47,569 bases of DNA, taken from positions 1 to 47,569 of the forward strand of contig JAFZGF010000052.1 of the NCBI GenBank assembly GCA_017555565.1, given 5' to 3'. Below are positions 6,158 to 15,154 of this stretch, one piece after another. The position numbers and the translations under genes were made by a program. The notes under the pieces are model-generated. The model made no database searches and was not told the origin of the DNA. It saw only the letters and a list, made by a program, of their open reading frames with translations. Position 1 is the first letter of the stretch, and each line of letters starts with the position of its first letter. The stretch comes from Oscillospiraceae bacterium (GTDB lineage Bacteria > Bacillota > Clostridia > Oscillospirales > Ruminococcaceae).

Positions 6158-8191
6158 ATGAATGTGTTTGAATTGTTCGGTACCATTGCCATTAACAATG
6201 ACGATGCAAACCGAAAGATTGACCAAACTGGCAAACTGGCAAACAACCTTACTTCTATTTTCAAGAAGGTTGGCACTGCTGTTGCTACTGTTTTTGCAGT
6301 CGATAAGATCAAGGACTTCGGGCAGGCATGTGCACAAACCTACGCAACCATTGCAGCTGAGAATTCAGCCTTTGCGCAGATTATGGGTGACTATTCTGAT
6401 ATCGCCAAAGAGAAGATGCAGAAGGTCGCAGACGAAACGGGTGTTGTGGCATCCAGATTGACACCCTACATGACATCAATGACAGCCAAATTCAAGGGAC
6501 TTGGCTATGGAATTGATGAAGCAACATCCCTTGCAACAGAAGGCTTGACGATTGCTTCTGACGCTGCTGCTTTTTGGGACAAATCACTTGATGAATCTAT
6601 GAGCCACCTGAACAGCTTTATCAACGGCAGTTATGAAGGTGGTGAAGCAATAGGCCTGTTTGCAAACGACACGCAAATGGCTTCCTATGCGGTAAGGCAA
6701 GGGGTTGTAAGGGAAACAAAAGAGTGGTCGAAGCTGGATGAAGCGAAGAAACAGGCATTGCGCATGCAGTATGCAAAAGAAATGTACAAGCAATCCGGCG
6801 CGACTGGACAGGCAGCAAAGGAATCTGGTGAATATGCCAATGTGCTTGCAAACCTGAAGGAACACTGGCGGCAACTGCAAGGCATTATCGGCAAGCCAAT
6901 CATGCAGAAGATGGTTCTTCCTGCGCTTCAAAAACTGAACGTGCTGATGCCTAAAATCAACGAAAAGGTGCAGGACATTACCGAAAAGGTGACGGAAGGC
7001 TTTGAAAGTATGGTTTCCTATTTCAAAGGCACGTTTGAGGATGTGTTCACAGAAGACGGAATCAACCTTTCTGGCGTTCCGAAGGCCTTTGCAAAAATGT
7101 TCGGTGACCTTTCACAGAAGGCACATGGTTGGCTGTCTAAATATGGTGTGAAACTATCAAACGTTTGGACTGGCAGTGTGTGGCCGTCTATACAGGAATT
7201 TATGAAAGTGCGCTTTGGCGTTGAAATGCCTTCGTGGGCAGAAACGGAACAGAAGGTTTCTGGCTGGTGGGGAAACGTACAAGCATGGTGGGAAGATAAA
7301 AAGGGCTATGTAACGGAAAATGTAAACTCTTTTACAAGTGAAGCAATCACAGCACTTTCGGACGTGTGGCAATGGGCAATCGGTGACGGTTCCGACTTCA
7401 TCAAAGCCGTTGCGCAAATTTGGATTTCAATCAAAGGGATCGGGCTTGCGCTTGCTGCACTTAGCAATCCGCTTCTGGTGCTTGCTGTCGTGGCGGCGTA
7501 TGTGATTACGAATTGGGAACAGGTCAAAGGAGCCGTTGACACTGCATTTGATACAACGGTTAGCTGGTTGGAAAAGAATATTGGCTCGCCAATGGAAAAG
7601 TTCCGCGAAAATGTGATTGAGCCACTGAAAAAACAATGGACTGAAATTGTTGTTCCGGCAATCACAAGCGCAGCAACGGCAGTTGACAATTTCCTTGGAA
7701 TCGGCCTTGTTAGCGGTTGGGACAGCCTTACAACGAACTTGAAGCAAACTTGGGAAAACGTTCGTGCAGCTGTTGTGGCTGCGACTGAAGCAGTGAAAAC
7801 GTTCCTTGGTTTGGAAGGCAATGCTGGTCTTGGCGGTGCAGATGCAAGACCTTGGTATGTGAAGGATCACCCAGAACTGTACACAAAACAAAGCACGGGC
7901 GGCGGTGGAGCGAGAAGAAGCCCGACTGTAACCGAAAACGCAGAAGGTGCCATTTTCAGCAAGCCTACAATCTTTGACACCAGACTTGGATATCAAATGG
8001 TTGGTGAAGCCGGGGCTGAAGCTGTTGCTCCAATCAGCAAACTGCAACAGTATGTTTCTGATGCTGTGAAAAACACGGTTGGTGCCATGCAGTTCAATGT
8101 TGTGCTTGATACGGGTGTTCTGGTAGGTCAGCTTGCACCACGGATGGACATGCAGCTTGGCACCTTGGCAAACAGAAAGGGGCGTGGATAA
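6158..8191 (+). CDS. tape measure protein 2 (longer paralogue)
   Basis: This 677-aa protein begins at the ATG at 6158, ten bases after AAGGAGGTG. It starts MNVFELFGTIAINNDDANRK. Residues about 60-250 are the conserved tape-measure core (FAQIMGDYSDIAKEKMQKVA, TPYMTSMTAKFKGLGYGIDE, SFINGSYEGGEAIGLF). A hydrophobic helix lies at about 428-449. The C-terminus has AEGAIFSKPTIFDTRLGYQ and the typical VGEAGAEAVAPI motif. It determines tail length and is injected with DNA in related phages. It is more canonical than the copy at 3031 but is cut off from the chaperone genes by the moron and a terminator, so its promoter is unclear. Confidence 0.85.
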   Translation: MNVFELFGTIAINNDDANRKIDQTGKLANNLTSIFKKVGTAVATVFAVDKIKDFGQACAQTYATIAAENSAFAQIMGDYSDIAKEKMQKVADETGVVASRLTPYMTSMTAKFKGLGYGIDEATSLATEGLTIASDAAAFWDKSLDESMSHLNSFINGSYEGGEAIGLFANDTQMASYAVRQGVVRETKEWSKLDEAKKQALRMQYAKEMYKQSGATGQAAKESGEYANVLANLKEHWRQLQGIIGKPIMQKMVLPALQKLNVLMPKINEKVQDITEKVTEGFESMVSYFKGTFEDVFTEDGINLSGVPKAFAKMFGDLSQKAHGWLSKYGVKLSNVWTGSVWPSIQEFMKVRFGVEMPSWAETEQKVSGWWGNVQAWWEDKKGYVTENVNSFTSEAITALSDVWQWAIGDGSDFIKAVAQIWISIKGIGLALAALSNPLLVLAVVAAYVITNWEQVKGAVDTAFDTTVSWLEKNIGSPMEKFRENVIEPLKKQWTEIVVPAITSAATAVDNFLGIGLVSGWDSLTTNLKQTWENVRAAVVAATEAVKTFLGLEGNAGLGGADARPWYVKDHPELYTKQSTGGGGARRSPTVTENAEGAIFSKPTIFDTRLGYQMVGEAGAEAVAPISKLQQYVSDAVKNTVGAMQFNVVLDTGVLVGQLAPRMDMQLGTLANRKGRG

Positions 8192-8194
8192 AAC

Positions 8195-8620
8195 ATGCAC
8201 GGTGTAACATTCGGAACCAAACACAGCTACACCACATGGGGCTTGTGGTTGAAAAGCAGGCCTGAAATCAGCCCTCCCAAGCCTAAAACAAAGCTGATCC
8301 AAGTGCCGGGAACAAACACAGTAATTGACCTGACAGAAAGTTTGACAGGTGGAGAAGTAAAGTACGAACCGCGCCAGATTCGATGCGAATTTTGCGTGAT
8401 AGGCGGAAGGTCAAATTGGCCTTCCGTTTATTCGTACATTCTGAACACGCTTCACGGCAAACGAATGCAGATCATCATGGATGATGATCCAGACTATTAC
8501 TACGAAGGCCGTGTGGCTGTTGACCAATGGGAAAGTGATGAAGTGACTGCAACCATTGTGATTACTGCGGAAGTGAACCCGTACAAGACAGCAACGGACG
8601 GAAGCGGGGTGTCATTGTAA
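8195..8620 (+). CDS. distal tail protein 1 (Dit-like)
   Basis: This 141-aa protein starts MHGVTFGTKHSYTTWGL, the signature of Dit proteins (x-G-I/V-T-F-G-x-x-H-S-Y). IQVPGTNTVIDLTE and a C-terminal TAEVNPYK strand follow. Dit forms the hexameric hub at the tail end and carries Tal and the receptor-binding proteins. The size fits the N-terminal Dit core without a carbohydrate-binding extension. The gene overlaps Tal1 by one base. A second Dit lies at 11524. Confidence 0.85.
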   Translation: MHGVTFGTKHSYTTWGLWLKSRPEISPPKPKTKLIQVPGTNTVIDLTESLTGGEVKYEPRQIRCEFCVIGGRSNWPSVYSYILNTLHGKRMQIIMDDDPDYYYEGRVAVDQWESDEVTATIVITAEVNPYKTATDGSGVSL

Positions 8621-11106
8621 TGTATACCATTTACGTTGATGACAAACTGCTGTTTGACAGCACTTCGGAAGATGTGGCAAGCATTGTTCTTTCTCCGAAA
8701 CTGTCATTGGATGTAAACAAGCCCGGTTCGCTTTCCTTTGTTGTTCCTCCCGGCAATGCAAGACATGGACAGCTGAAAAAGCTAAAAAGCATCGTTGTTG
8801 TGAAACAAGGCAGCACGGTGCTGTTTCGCGGTCGCGTTCTGGAAACGGAAACGGATTTTTACAACCAGCAAACTGTGTACTGCGAAGGTGACAAAGCTTT
8901 CCTTATGGACAGCCTGTGTGAACCTTACACCTATTCCGGCACGGTTAGGGGATTGTTTCAAAAGCTTGTTCAAAGACACAACGCAAATGTGAACAGCGCA
9001 CAGAAGCTGACACTTGGCGTTGTTACAGTTGATGATGCTGATGAACCCGTTGAAGTGGAAAGTGACGCATGGTCAAGCACATACAGCGAAATTGAAAACA
9101 GGCTGTTGAATGTGTATGGCGGTTATCTGAGAACAAGAACGGTATCCACACTGAACATGATTGACTGGGTAAAAGACTATGTGAGCGCGAACACACATGC
9201 ACAGCCCATTGAGTTCAGCGTGAATTTGCTTGATCTGTCTGAAAAGGTGGATGCAAGCGAGGTTTTCACCTGCCTGATCCCGCTTGGAGCTTCCGAAATT
9301 GGCGAAGATGGAGAATACCTTGATCCTGTTTCCATCGAAAGTGTAAACAACGGAAAGAACTATATTCAGGATTTTAAAGCAACAACGGTGTACGGCCAAA
9401 TCTGGCGAACGCACACATGGAGCTACGAAACCGACCCGGCGAAACTTCTTGAAAAGGCTGAAGCGTATCTGGCAACGGGTGTTGCACTGGAAACCCTGAC
9501 GCTGAAAGCCATTGACATGAACTTTATCAGCGGCAGTGTGAGTGTCATTCGCATTGGCAGCAATGTACACATCTTGTCAAATCCTCACGGGATTGACAGG
9601 GTGATGCTTTGTTCACAGATGGAAATTGACCTGCTGAATCCTGAAAACACGGTGTACACGTTCGGTGAAAGACCACGCACGTTGAGTGAAAACATTGTAA
9701 AGGCTGAAGAAGACCTTGATGTGTTGAGGGGCGGCGGCGGTGCCATCAAAAAAGAGGTTGGCGAGGTCAAAACGTGGGCACAGGTGACCGTGAATGAACA
9801 GCAGGCCAACATCAATATGATTGCTTGGGACATCAATGACATTACCAACCGTCAAAGCCAAGCAGAAATCAACATTGATGGCATGCAAGCGGCAATTACA
9901 CTGAAGGCTGACCGTTCAATTGTCGATGAAATTGAATCGCGTGTGTCATCTGCCGAAATTGCAATCGATGCGGCGAATTCGAAGATCAACCTACTGACGA
10001 GCAACGAAGAGGTGAACAATCTTCACAAGCGAGTATCACAGGCTGAACTTGCCATTGACGCTGCTAACGCAAGGATTGATCTGATTGTTGATGGCAGAGA
10101 AATCACCGACCTTGTTGATCGCGTAGGCAGTGCGGAAATCCGAATGAACGGGTTGGAAGGCCAAATCAACCTGAAGGCCAGCAGTGAGACGGTGACGGCA
10201 CTTAGTGACCAAGTCAACCTTCGTGATGAACAGATCGAAGGCCACGAAATGCGGCTTATTGACACAGAAAGACGTGTTGGCAATGCGGAAATTGCTATTA
10301 ATGCAGCCAATGCGCGAATTGACATGAAGGCTGATTTGAGCATCACGAATTCACTTTCTGAACGTGTTTCCAATGCTGAAATTGCTATTGACGCTGCGAA
10401 TGCACGGATTGATTTCAAAGCTGATCTCACTGTCACTAACGAATTAAGCAGTCGCGTAAATCGGGCAGAAATCGATATCAATGCTGCGCATGCGCGTATT
10501 GATATGAAGGCTGATTCAGATTTGGTTGACCAATACGGCAGACGTATTTCAAAAGCGGAAGTCAATATTGATGGCCTGAATGCGAAAATTGAACTGAAGG
10601 CAAGCAAAGACCAAGTTGATGAATACGGTGAACGTTTGGGGAAAGCAGAAGCCTCAATCGTTGTGAATAGTGATTCCATCAGCTCAAAGGTAAGCAAGAA
10701 TGGCGTGATTTCCGCTATCAACCAGACCGCTGAGGAAATCAAGATTCAGGCCAGCAAGATCAACCTTGAAGGCTATGTGACGGCAAGCCAGCTGAGTGCT
10801 GAAATTGCAGCGATCAAAAACATCTTTGGTGGTACAACCACTGTTGAAAAATTGAATGTCAGCGGCACGATTATGACAACAAATCTGGATGTTGCAAGCA
10901 ACATGAAAGTGTTTGGGTCTTACACTGGTTGGGATACCGTAACCCTGTACAAGGGCGGTCATGTTGGCATTAACTCCACCACGTCTGCAACAGTATTTGA
11001 TTTTTCTGGCAATCCAATCGGCAAAGTAAGCGGCATTCCGAGCGGATTTTATTTCACACCGTCTTCCAACGGTGAAATCACATATCTTGCACAGGCGGAG
11101 GGATAA
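8620..11106 (+). CDS. tail-associated lysin/endopeptidase-like protein 1 (Tal/gp18) with coiled-coil repeats
   Basis: This protein has 828 aa. Residues 1 to about 370 are the prophage tail (gp27/gp18-like) hub domain: KLSLDVNKPGSLSFVVP, LKKLKSIVVVKQG, LFRGRVLETE, and later VRIGSNVHILSNPHGIDRVM-type motifs. Residues about 413-675 hold about eight 30-residue repeats with the core AEIAIDAANARIDLK, predicted to form a trimeric coiled-coil stalk. The end (GTTTVEKLNVSGTIMTTNLD) resembles tail-spike attachment regions. No peptidase or lysozyme active site is evident. It would close the tail tip and open for DNA release. Tal2 at 12162 has the same N-terminal fold. Confidence 0.83.
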   Translation: MYTIYVDDKLLFDSTSEDVASIVLSPKLSLDVNKPGSLSFVVPPGNARHGQLKKLKSIVVVKQGSTVLFRGRVLETETDFYNQQTVYCEGDKAFLMDSLCEPYTYSGTVRGLFQKLVQRHNANVNSAQKLTLGVVTVDDADEPVEVESDAWSSTYSEIENRLLNVYGGYLRTRTVSTLNMIDWVKDYVSANTHAQPIEFSVNLLDLSEKVDASEVFTCLIPLGASEIGEDGEYLDPVSIESVNNGKNYIQDFKATTVYGQIWRTHTWSYETDPAKLLEKAEAYLATGVALETLTLKAIDMNFISGSVSVIRIGSNVHILSNPHGIDRVMLCSQMEIDLLNPENTVYTFGERPRTLSENIVKAEEDLDVLRGGGGAIKKEVGEVKTWAQVTVNEQQANINMIAWDINDITNRQSQAEINIDGMQAAITLKADRSIVDEIESRVSSAEIAIDAANSKINLLTSNEEVNNLHKRVSQAELAIDAANARIDLIVDGREITDLVDRVGSAEIRMNGLEGQINLKASSETVTALSDQVNLRDEQIEGHEMRLIDTERRVGNAEIAINAANARIDMKADLSITNSLSERVSNAEIAIDAANARIDFKADLTVTNELSSRVNRAEIDINAAHARIDMKADSDLVDQYGRRISKAEVNIDGLNAKIELKASKDQVDEYGERLGKAEASIVVNSDSISSKVSKNGVISAINQTAEEIKIQASKINLEGYVTASQLSAEIAAIKNIFGGTTTVEKLNVSGTIMTTNLDVASNMKVFGSYTGWDTVTLYKGGHVGINSTTSATVFDFSGNPIGKVSGIPSGFYFTPSSNGEITYLAQAEG
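9870..10645 (+). repeat. 90-bp intragenic tandem repeat in Tal1
   Basis: The 30-aa unit (R-V-x-x-AE-IAIDAANARIDxKAD) recurs about eight times and is encoded by 90-bp units of differing DNA identity. One unit carries a roughly 21-residue insertion (near 10200-10262). The repeats extend a stalk and could change in number by recombination. Confidence 0.8.
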
Positions 11107-11111
11107 AAAAG

Positions 11112-11288
11112 ATGTGCAAACAAGAAACAGCCAAAGAACTGAAAGCATATGCTGAATACTTGCGGCGTACACGATTGCCAGTAGGCGAAAAGGAAGCCAT
11201 TGAGCGAATCCTTAACTGCTCTGTATGCCTTGAAAAACTTGCAAAGGAGCTTGAGGAAGATGAAGCTGACAACCAGCAAGGGGAATGA
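11112..11288 (+). CDS. small hypothetical protein between Tal1 and Dit2
   Basis: This 58-aa ORF starts at an ATG 3 nt after GGATAAAAAAG and ends at TGA 11288. The protein (MCKQETAKELKAYAEYLRRT, then two Cys and a Glu-rich helix) looks like a short helical protein with NCSVC. The next gene starts inside it at 11260. Tight packing in the tail operon supports it being real. The function is unknown. Confidence 0.6.
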   Translation: MCKQETAKELKAYAEYLRRTRLPVGEKEAIERILNCSVCLEKLAKELEEDEADNQQGE

Positions 11289-11520
11289 ATACACGGTTGA
11301 CTGGATTGACGGCACTACCATCATTAGCGGGGAAGTTATCCTGCAAATGAACGACCCTCGCGGCCTTGGTGTGATTGCATCGGAATTTGACGGTCTGGAA
11401 TGGCTGAAGCGTGAAGACGAGGATCAGGGAAACAAGGAATTTGTGGGCTTTAATGTTCTGAAGAACATTTCCAGAATGAACAATAACAAAGTACAGATTG
11501 CGTTAAGCAAGGAGGAATAA
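11260..11520 (+). CDS. small hypothetical tail-operon protein
   Basis: This 86-aa protein starts at the ATG at 11260, after TTGAGGAAG. The frame extends upstream to 11200, but that part is out of frame inside the preceding small gene. Sequence features are VDWIDGTTIISGEVILQMND and FDGLEWLKREDEDQG, a compact beta/alpha protein with no known motif. It ends at TAA 11518-11520. Dit2 follows in the same frame, so only this stop separates the two. Confidence 0.6.
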   Translation: MKLTTSKGNEYTVDWIDGTTIISGEVILQMNDPRGLGVIASEFDGLEWLKREDEDQGNKEFVGFNVLKNISRMNNNKVQIALSKEE

Positions 11521-11523
11521 TAT

Positions 11524-12162
11524 ACGAAAGGAATCACTTTCGGTAACTATCATTCATACAACGACCTGAAATTGCTACTGAATTCCAAAGAAATCGGTTC
11601 ACCACCTGTGAAAGAAAACAAAATTGACATTCCCGGTGGTGATGGCTCCATTGACCTGACAGATTTCTTTGGCGAACCAAAGTATGAAGACGTACAACAC
11701 AAATTTGAGTTTACAACCATAGAACCGCAAAGTGATTTCCTTTCGCAGTATTCCCAAGTGAAAAACGCAATCCATGGAAAGAAGGTGCGGATCATCCTTG
11801 ACGATGATCCCACCTTCTTCTATTTGGGGCGTTGCCATGTAAGCAGCTTCACAAGCTCCAAGGGCATAGGCACAATCAGCGTGGAATGCGATTGCGAACC
11901 GTACAAGTACAAGCTGAATAAAACCGTTGTAACGCGCACTGTATCAGGCACGGCAGACATCACCTTGACAAACAGCCGTAAACGTGCAGTGCCGGAGATT
12001 ACCACCTCAGCGGCAATGACCTTTGTGTTCGGGGATGGATCGTGGACAAAAGCGGCTGGAACCTTTACCATTCCAGAACTGGAATTGTTCGCAGGTGCGA
12101 ATAATGTCACGGTGACAGGAACGGGAAGTGTTACCTTCACATGGCAGGAAGGTGATCTGTAG
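11524..12162 (+). CDS. distal tail protein 2 (Dit-like), apparent ACG start
   Basis: The Dit signature KGITFGNYHSYNDLKLLL is encoded from 11527 on, so the protein must begin near 11524. The codon there is ACG, eight bases after GGAGG (11511-11515), exactly where ATG is expected. The first usable alternative is TTG at 11572, which would remove the conserved start. With ACG the protein is 212 aa: a Dit core (IDIPGGDGSIDLTDFF, VECDCEPYKYKL), then a beta-rich C-terminal domain (VTRTVSGTADITLTNS to TFTWQEG) absent from Dit1. It overlaps Tal2 by one base. Either a rare start codon or a point change has weakened the gene. Confidence 0.75.
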   Translation, partial: TKGITFGNYHSYNDLKLLLNSKEIGSPPVKENKIDIPGGDGSIDLTDFFGEPKYEDVQHKFEFTTIEPQSDFLSQYSQVKNAIHGKKVRIILDDDPTFFYLGRCHVSSFTSSKGIGTISVECDCEPYKYKLNKTVVTRTVSGTADITLTNSRKRAVPEITTSAAMTFVFGDGSWTKAAGTFTIPELELFAGANNVTVTGTGSVTFTWQEGDL

Positions 12163-13580
12163 TGTATCGGGTATACAGTGACGGTTTGCTTTTGTACCAC
12201 AGCAAACTGGAAAACCTGAAAATCTTCAATCCTTCTGTGGAGTTGGAAGTCAACAAAACAGGTTCCTTTCAGTTCACCATATTCCCTGACCATTCGCGGT
12301 ATAACCTGATAAAGAAGCTCAAGTCAATCATCACGGTGTATCAGGATGATTATTTGCTGTTCCGTGGTCGTGTGTTGGATGACGAAATCGGCTGGCACAA
12401 CGAAAAGGTCATTTCCTGCGAAGGGGAACTGGCCTTTTTGCTTGACAGCATCATGCGACCGTATGAGTTCACAGGAAGCATCAGGGATTATCTGAAAATG
12501 CTTCTGGACAGACACAACAGCCAAGTGGAAGAAGAAAAGCGGTTTGTGCTGGGCAACGTGACGGTTGCGGATGCGAATGACTACATTGTACGGTCAAACA
12601 TCGAATACACCGACACATGGAAAGAACTGAATGACAAACTGCTTGGCCTGCTTGGCGGTTACATTGTTGTTCGGCATGAAAACGGTGTGCATTATCTGGA
12701 TTACCTGCAAGACTTCACCCTGCTTGCACCACAGACCATCACGTTTGGCAAAAACCTTCTGGATTTGAAACGCATTCGCAATGGTGCGGACATTGCAACG
12801 GCTGTCATTCCCCTTGGCGCGAAACTGAAGGATGCAGAAGGTAATGACACGGATGAACGCTTGACCATCGAAAGCGTAAACGCTGGCGTTGATACCATCG
12901 TTGATGAAAGTGCAAAAGCACAGTATGGCCTAATTGTCAAGACGGTCATATTTGACGATGTGACCGAAGCCGCAAACCTGCTGACCAAGGGCAAAGCACA
13001 TCTTGCACAGCTTGTCAAGTTGCCAGAAACCATTGAACTGACGGCGGCTGATATGGCTGCTGTTGGTGCAAACGTGGCATCCTTTCACCTTGGCACAAAG
13101 GTCAGAGTGGTAAGCGATCCGCATGGTATCGACCAACTTTTCACGGTGAGCAAACTATCTATCAATCTGTTTGAACCTGCATCCAACAAGCTGACGCTTG
13201 GTGGCGTGGTAGACACCTTCACCACCAAAACCAGCAAAACAGTTGTCCAGAGTGCCAAGGATGGGCGCGATGGGCAGGACGCTGTGACCTTGCGGATTGA
13301 CAGTAGCCGGGGAACGGTGTTCAAAAACAGCGATGTTTCGACCGTGCTAAACGTTGTGATCTTCAAAGGCGGGAAAACCATCACTGATCCAGATTCCATG
13401 AGAAGGGAATTCGGGAGCAATTCATACTTGGAATGGCACTGGCAACGCATTGGGGAAGAAGGCTTCGGCACGATTCTTGCAACGGACAGCAGGATATCTA
13501 ACGAAGGTTTCTCGCTCTCGCTCTCACCAAGCGATGTAGACACCAAGGTTGTTTTCAAATGTCAACTGGTAACGGAATGA
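12162..13580 (+). CDS. tail protein 2 (Tal/gp18-like) with fibre-type C-terminus
   Basis: This 472-aa protein starts at a GTG that overlaps the Dit2 stop. The hub domain (residues 1 to about 370) parallels Tal1: ELEVNKTGSFQFTIFPDHSR, LIKKLKSIITVYQDDYLLFR, VIPLGAKLKDAEGNDTDERL and TKVRVVSDPHGIDQLFTVSK. There is no coiled-coil repeat region. Instead residues about 375-472 form a small beta domain (DAVTLRIDSSRGTVFKNSDV) that recurs in the next gene. It would be the hub of an alternative tail tip, or stack with Tal1. Confidence 0.8.
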   Translation: MYRVYSDGLLLYHSKLENLKIFNPSVELEVNKTGSFQFTIFPDHSRYNLIKKLKSIITVYQDDYLLFRGRVLDDEIGWHNEKVISCEGELAFLLDSIMRPYEFTGSIRDYLKMLLDRHNSQVEEEKRFVLGNVTVADANDYIVRSNIEYTDTWKELNDKLLGLLGGYIVVRHENGVHYLDYLQDFTLLAPQTITFGKNLLDLKRIRNGADIATAVIPLGAKLKDAEGNDTDERLTIESVNAGVDTIVDESAKAQYGLIVKTVIFDDVTEAANLLTKGKAHLAQLVKLPETIELTAADMAAVGANVASFHLGTKVRVVSDPHGIDQLFTVSKLSINLFEPASNKLTLGGVVDTFTTKTSKTVVQSAKDGRDGQDAVTLRIDSSRGTVFKNSDVSTVLNVVIFKGGKTITDPDSMRREFGSNSYLEWHWQRIGEEGFGTILATDSRISNEGFSLSLSPSDVDTKVVFKCQLVTE

Positions 13581-13602
13581 TGAAAAAGAAAGGAGATAGC
13601 AT

Positions 13603-14247
13603 ATGGCAATCAAATCGGTAGACCAAATTTCAATCGTTGACGTAACTGATGCGTATTCCGTAATCCTCACGTCCGAAACACATGCTTTCCTTGGCTCGAC
13701 CAACGCAGCCAGGGCGGGTTCGACCACTACACAGATCGTTGCCCTGCAAGGTGCTTCGCAGGTGGCTTGTAGCGTGACTGTATCCGAGATCACCAAACCC
13801 ACTGGCGTTACTGTTTCCAGCGATGGACATGCCATGTCTCCCACTTTGACCATTTCCGTTACCACAAGCGTTACCACTGGCGGTGTGATCAAGATTCCGG
13901 TGCATATCGGAGATATCACCATCACAAAGGAATTCACGTTCACAATTGCTTTCACTGGTGCGACTGGTTCAACTGGCCCGACTGGTGCGGCTGGTGCTGA
14001 TGCAATCACGCTTACGATCACGTCCAGCAACGGAACCATCTTCAAAAACAGTGCCATTGCAACGGTGCTTACCGCCCATGTGTACAAGGCTGGTGCAGAA
14101 CTGACAGCGGCACAGATTTCCGCACTTGGTAGCATCAAATGGTATAAGGACGGCGCTGCAACAGCCGTTGGAACTGGTGCAACGCTGACCATTGACGCAG
14201 GAGACGTGAGCCATAGGGCAAGCTATGTGGCACAGTTGGAGGGCTGA
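13603..14247 (+). CDS. tail fibre / upper baseplate protein with collagen-like hinge
   Basis: This 214-aa protein starts after AAAGGAG. The N-terminus MAIKSVDQISIVDVTDAY is a short attachment segment also seen in modified form at the start of the next protein. A Ser/Thr-rich beta region follows, then a Gly-x-y hinge GATGSTGPTGAAGADA (about residues 118-133). The C-terminal domain (ITLTITSSNGTIFKNSAIAT) is homologous to the C-terminus of Tal2. It is probably a homotrimeric fibre subunit. Receptor specificity cannot be read from the sequence. Confidence 0.7.
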   Translation: MAIKSVDQISIVDVTDAYSVILTSETHAFLGSTNAARAGSTTTQIVALQGASQVACSVTVSEITKPTGVTVSSDGHAMSPTLTISVTTSVTTGGVIKIPVHIGDITITKEFTFTIAFTGATGSTGPTGAAGADAITLTITSSNGTIFKNSAIATVLTAHVYKAGAELTAAQISALGSIKWYKDGAATAVGTGATLTIDAGDVSHRASYVAQLEG

Positions 14248-14249
14248 CA

Positions 14250-15152
14250 ATGGCTGTAAAGGCATCGGGGCAGATCACGCTTTCAAGCGTGGTTGATGTG
14301 TACGCCACATATCGGTATTATCTGCTCCAATCCTCAACGGCGGCAGCACCATCGAAACCAACCACCTTCCCGCCAAGTAGCGCATGGAAAGATGCAGAGC
14401 CGGGATACACCGAAGGAAGCACCAACAGCCTTTATATAGTTGATTGTTCGGTGTTCAGCGATGGAACGTTTGCCTATTCGCTGGTTTCTCTTTCGTCCAG
14501 CTATGAAGCGGCAAAAGCGGCCTATAACAAGGCAACAAATGCCCTTCAGCATACGGTGGTGCAGAGTACAACAGCACCTTCAATCACCACCTACATGTGG
14601 CTTGATATCAGCGTAGAACCGCCAATCCTGAAACGATACAACGCAGAAACAGCTTCGTGGGTGATAGTGAATGATACCACGGAAATCATCTACAACTTGG
14701 AGCAGAACCTTGAAGCTTCCATCACCAAAAGTGCGCAGGATATCACGCTTGCTGTATCCGAAGATTACTATCTGAAGGATGAAACGGACAGCCTGATTTC
14801 CTCCGTTGGTACGTTGATTGAGCAGACCAAGAACAGTGTTGAAATCCAGTTCAACCAGTTCAGTGCAGACATTGAAGCGGTAGCCAATGGCGCGGATGCA
14901 GAGTTTGAGGAAATACGCAAGTACATACGTTTTGAAGACGGCAAAATCATGCTTGGTGAAACGGGAAATGAACTGGAATTGGTGATTGCCAATAACAGAA
15001 TCAGTTTCTTGCAGGACGGTGCAGAGGTGGCGTACTTCAGCAACCGCAAACTGTACGTGACGGATGGCGAATATACGCATTCTTTGCGCGTTGGAAGGCT
15101 TTCAATCACGCCAAGATCAAATGGTAACACTTCCATCAACATAGTGACTTAA
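14250..15152 (+). CDS. tail fibre / tail tip protein
   Basis: This protein has 300 aa. It begins MAVKASGQITLSSVVDVYAT, like the preceding fibre. It then contains a helical middle (IYNLEQNLEASITKSAQDIT, YYLKDETDSLISSV) and the common tip motif YIRFEDGKIMLGETGNELEL...ISFLQDGAEVAYFSNRKLYV, which often ends Tal-type proteins in Bacillota phages. It appears to be a separate gene encoding what is usually a Tal C-terminus, so it may dock on Tal2. Confidence 0.75.
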   Translation: MAVKASGQITLSSVVDVYATYRYYLLQSSTAAAPSKPTTFPPSSAWKDAEPGYTEGSTNSLYIVDCSVFSDGTFAYSLVSLSSSYEAAKAAYNKATNALQHTVVQSTTAPSITTYMWLDISVEPPILKRYNAETASWVIVNDTTEIIYNLEQNLEASITKSAQDITLAVSEDYYLKDETDSLISSVGTLIEQTKNSVEIQFNQFSADIEAVANGADAEFEEIRKYIRFEDGKIMLGETGNELELVIANNRISFLQDGAEVAYFSNRKLYVTDGEYTHSLRVGRLSITPRSNGNTSINIVT

Positions 15153-15154
15153 AA

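Noticed and set aside
10023-10742. Minus-strand open frame of 239 codons inside Tal1
   Set aside because: It is antisense to the repetitive coiled-coil region; the Ser/Ala/Ile-rich product reflects the repeats.
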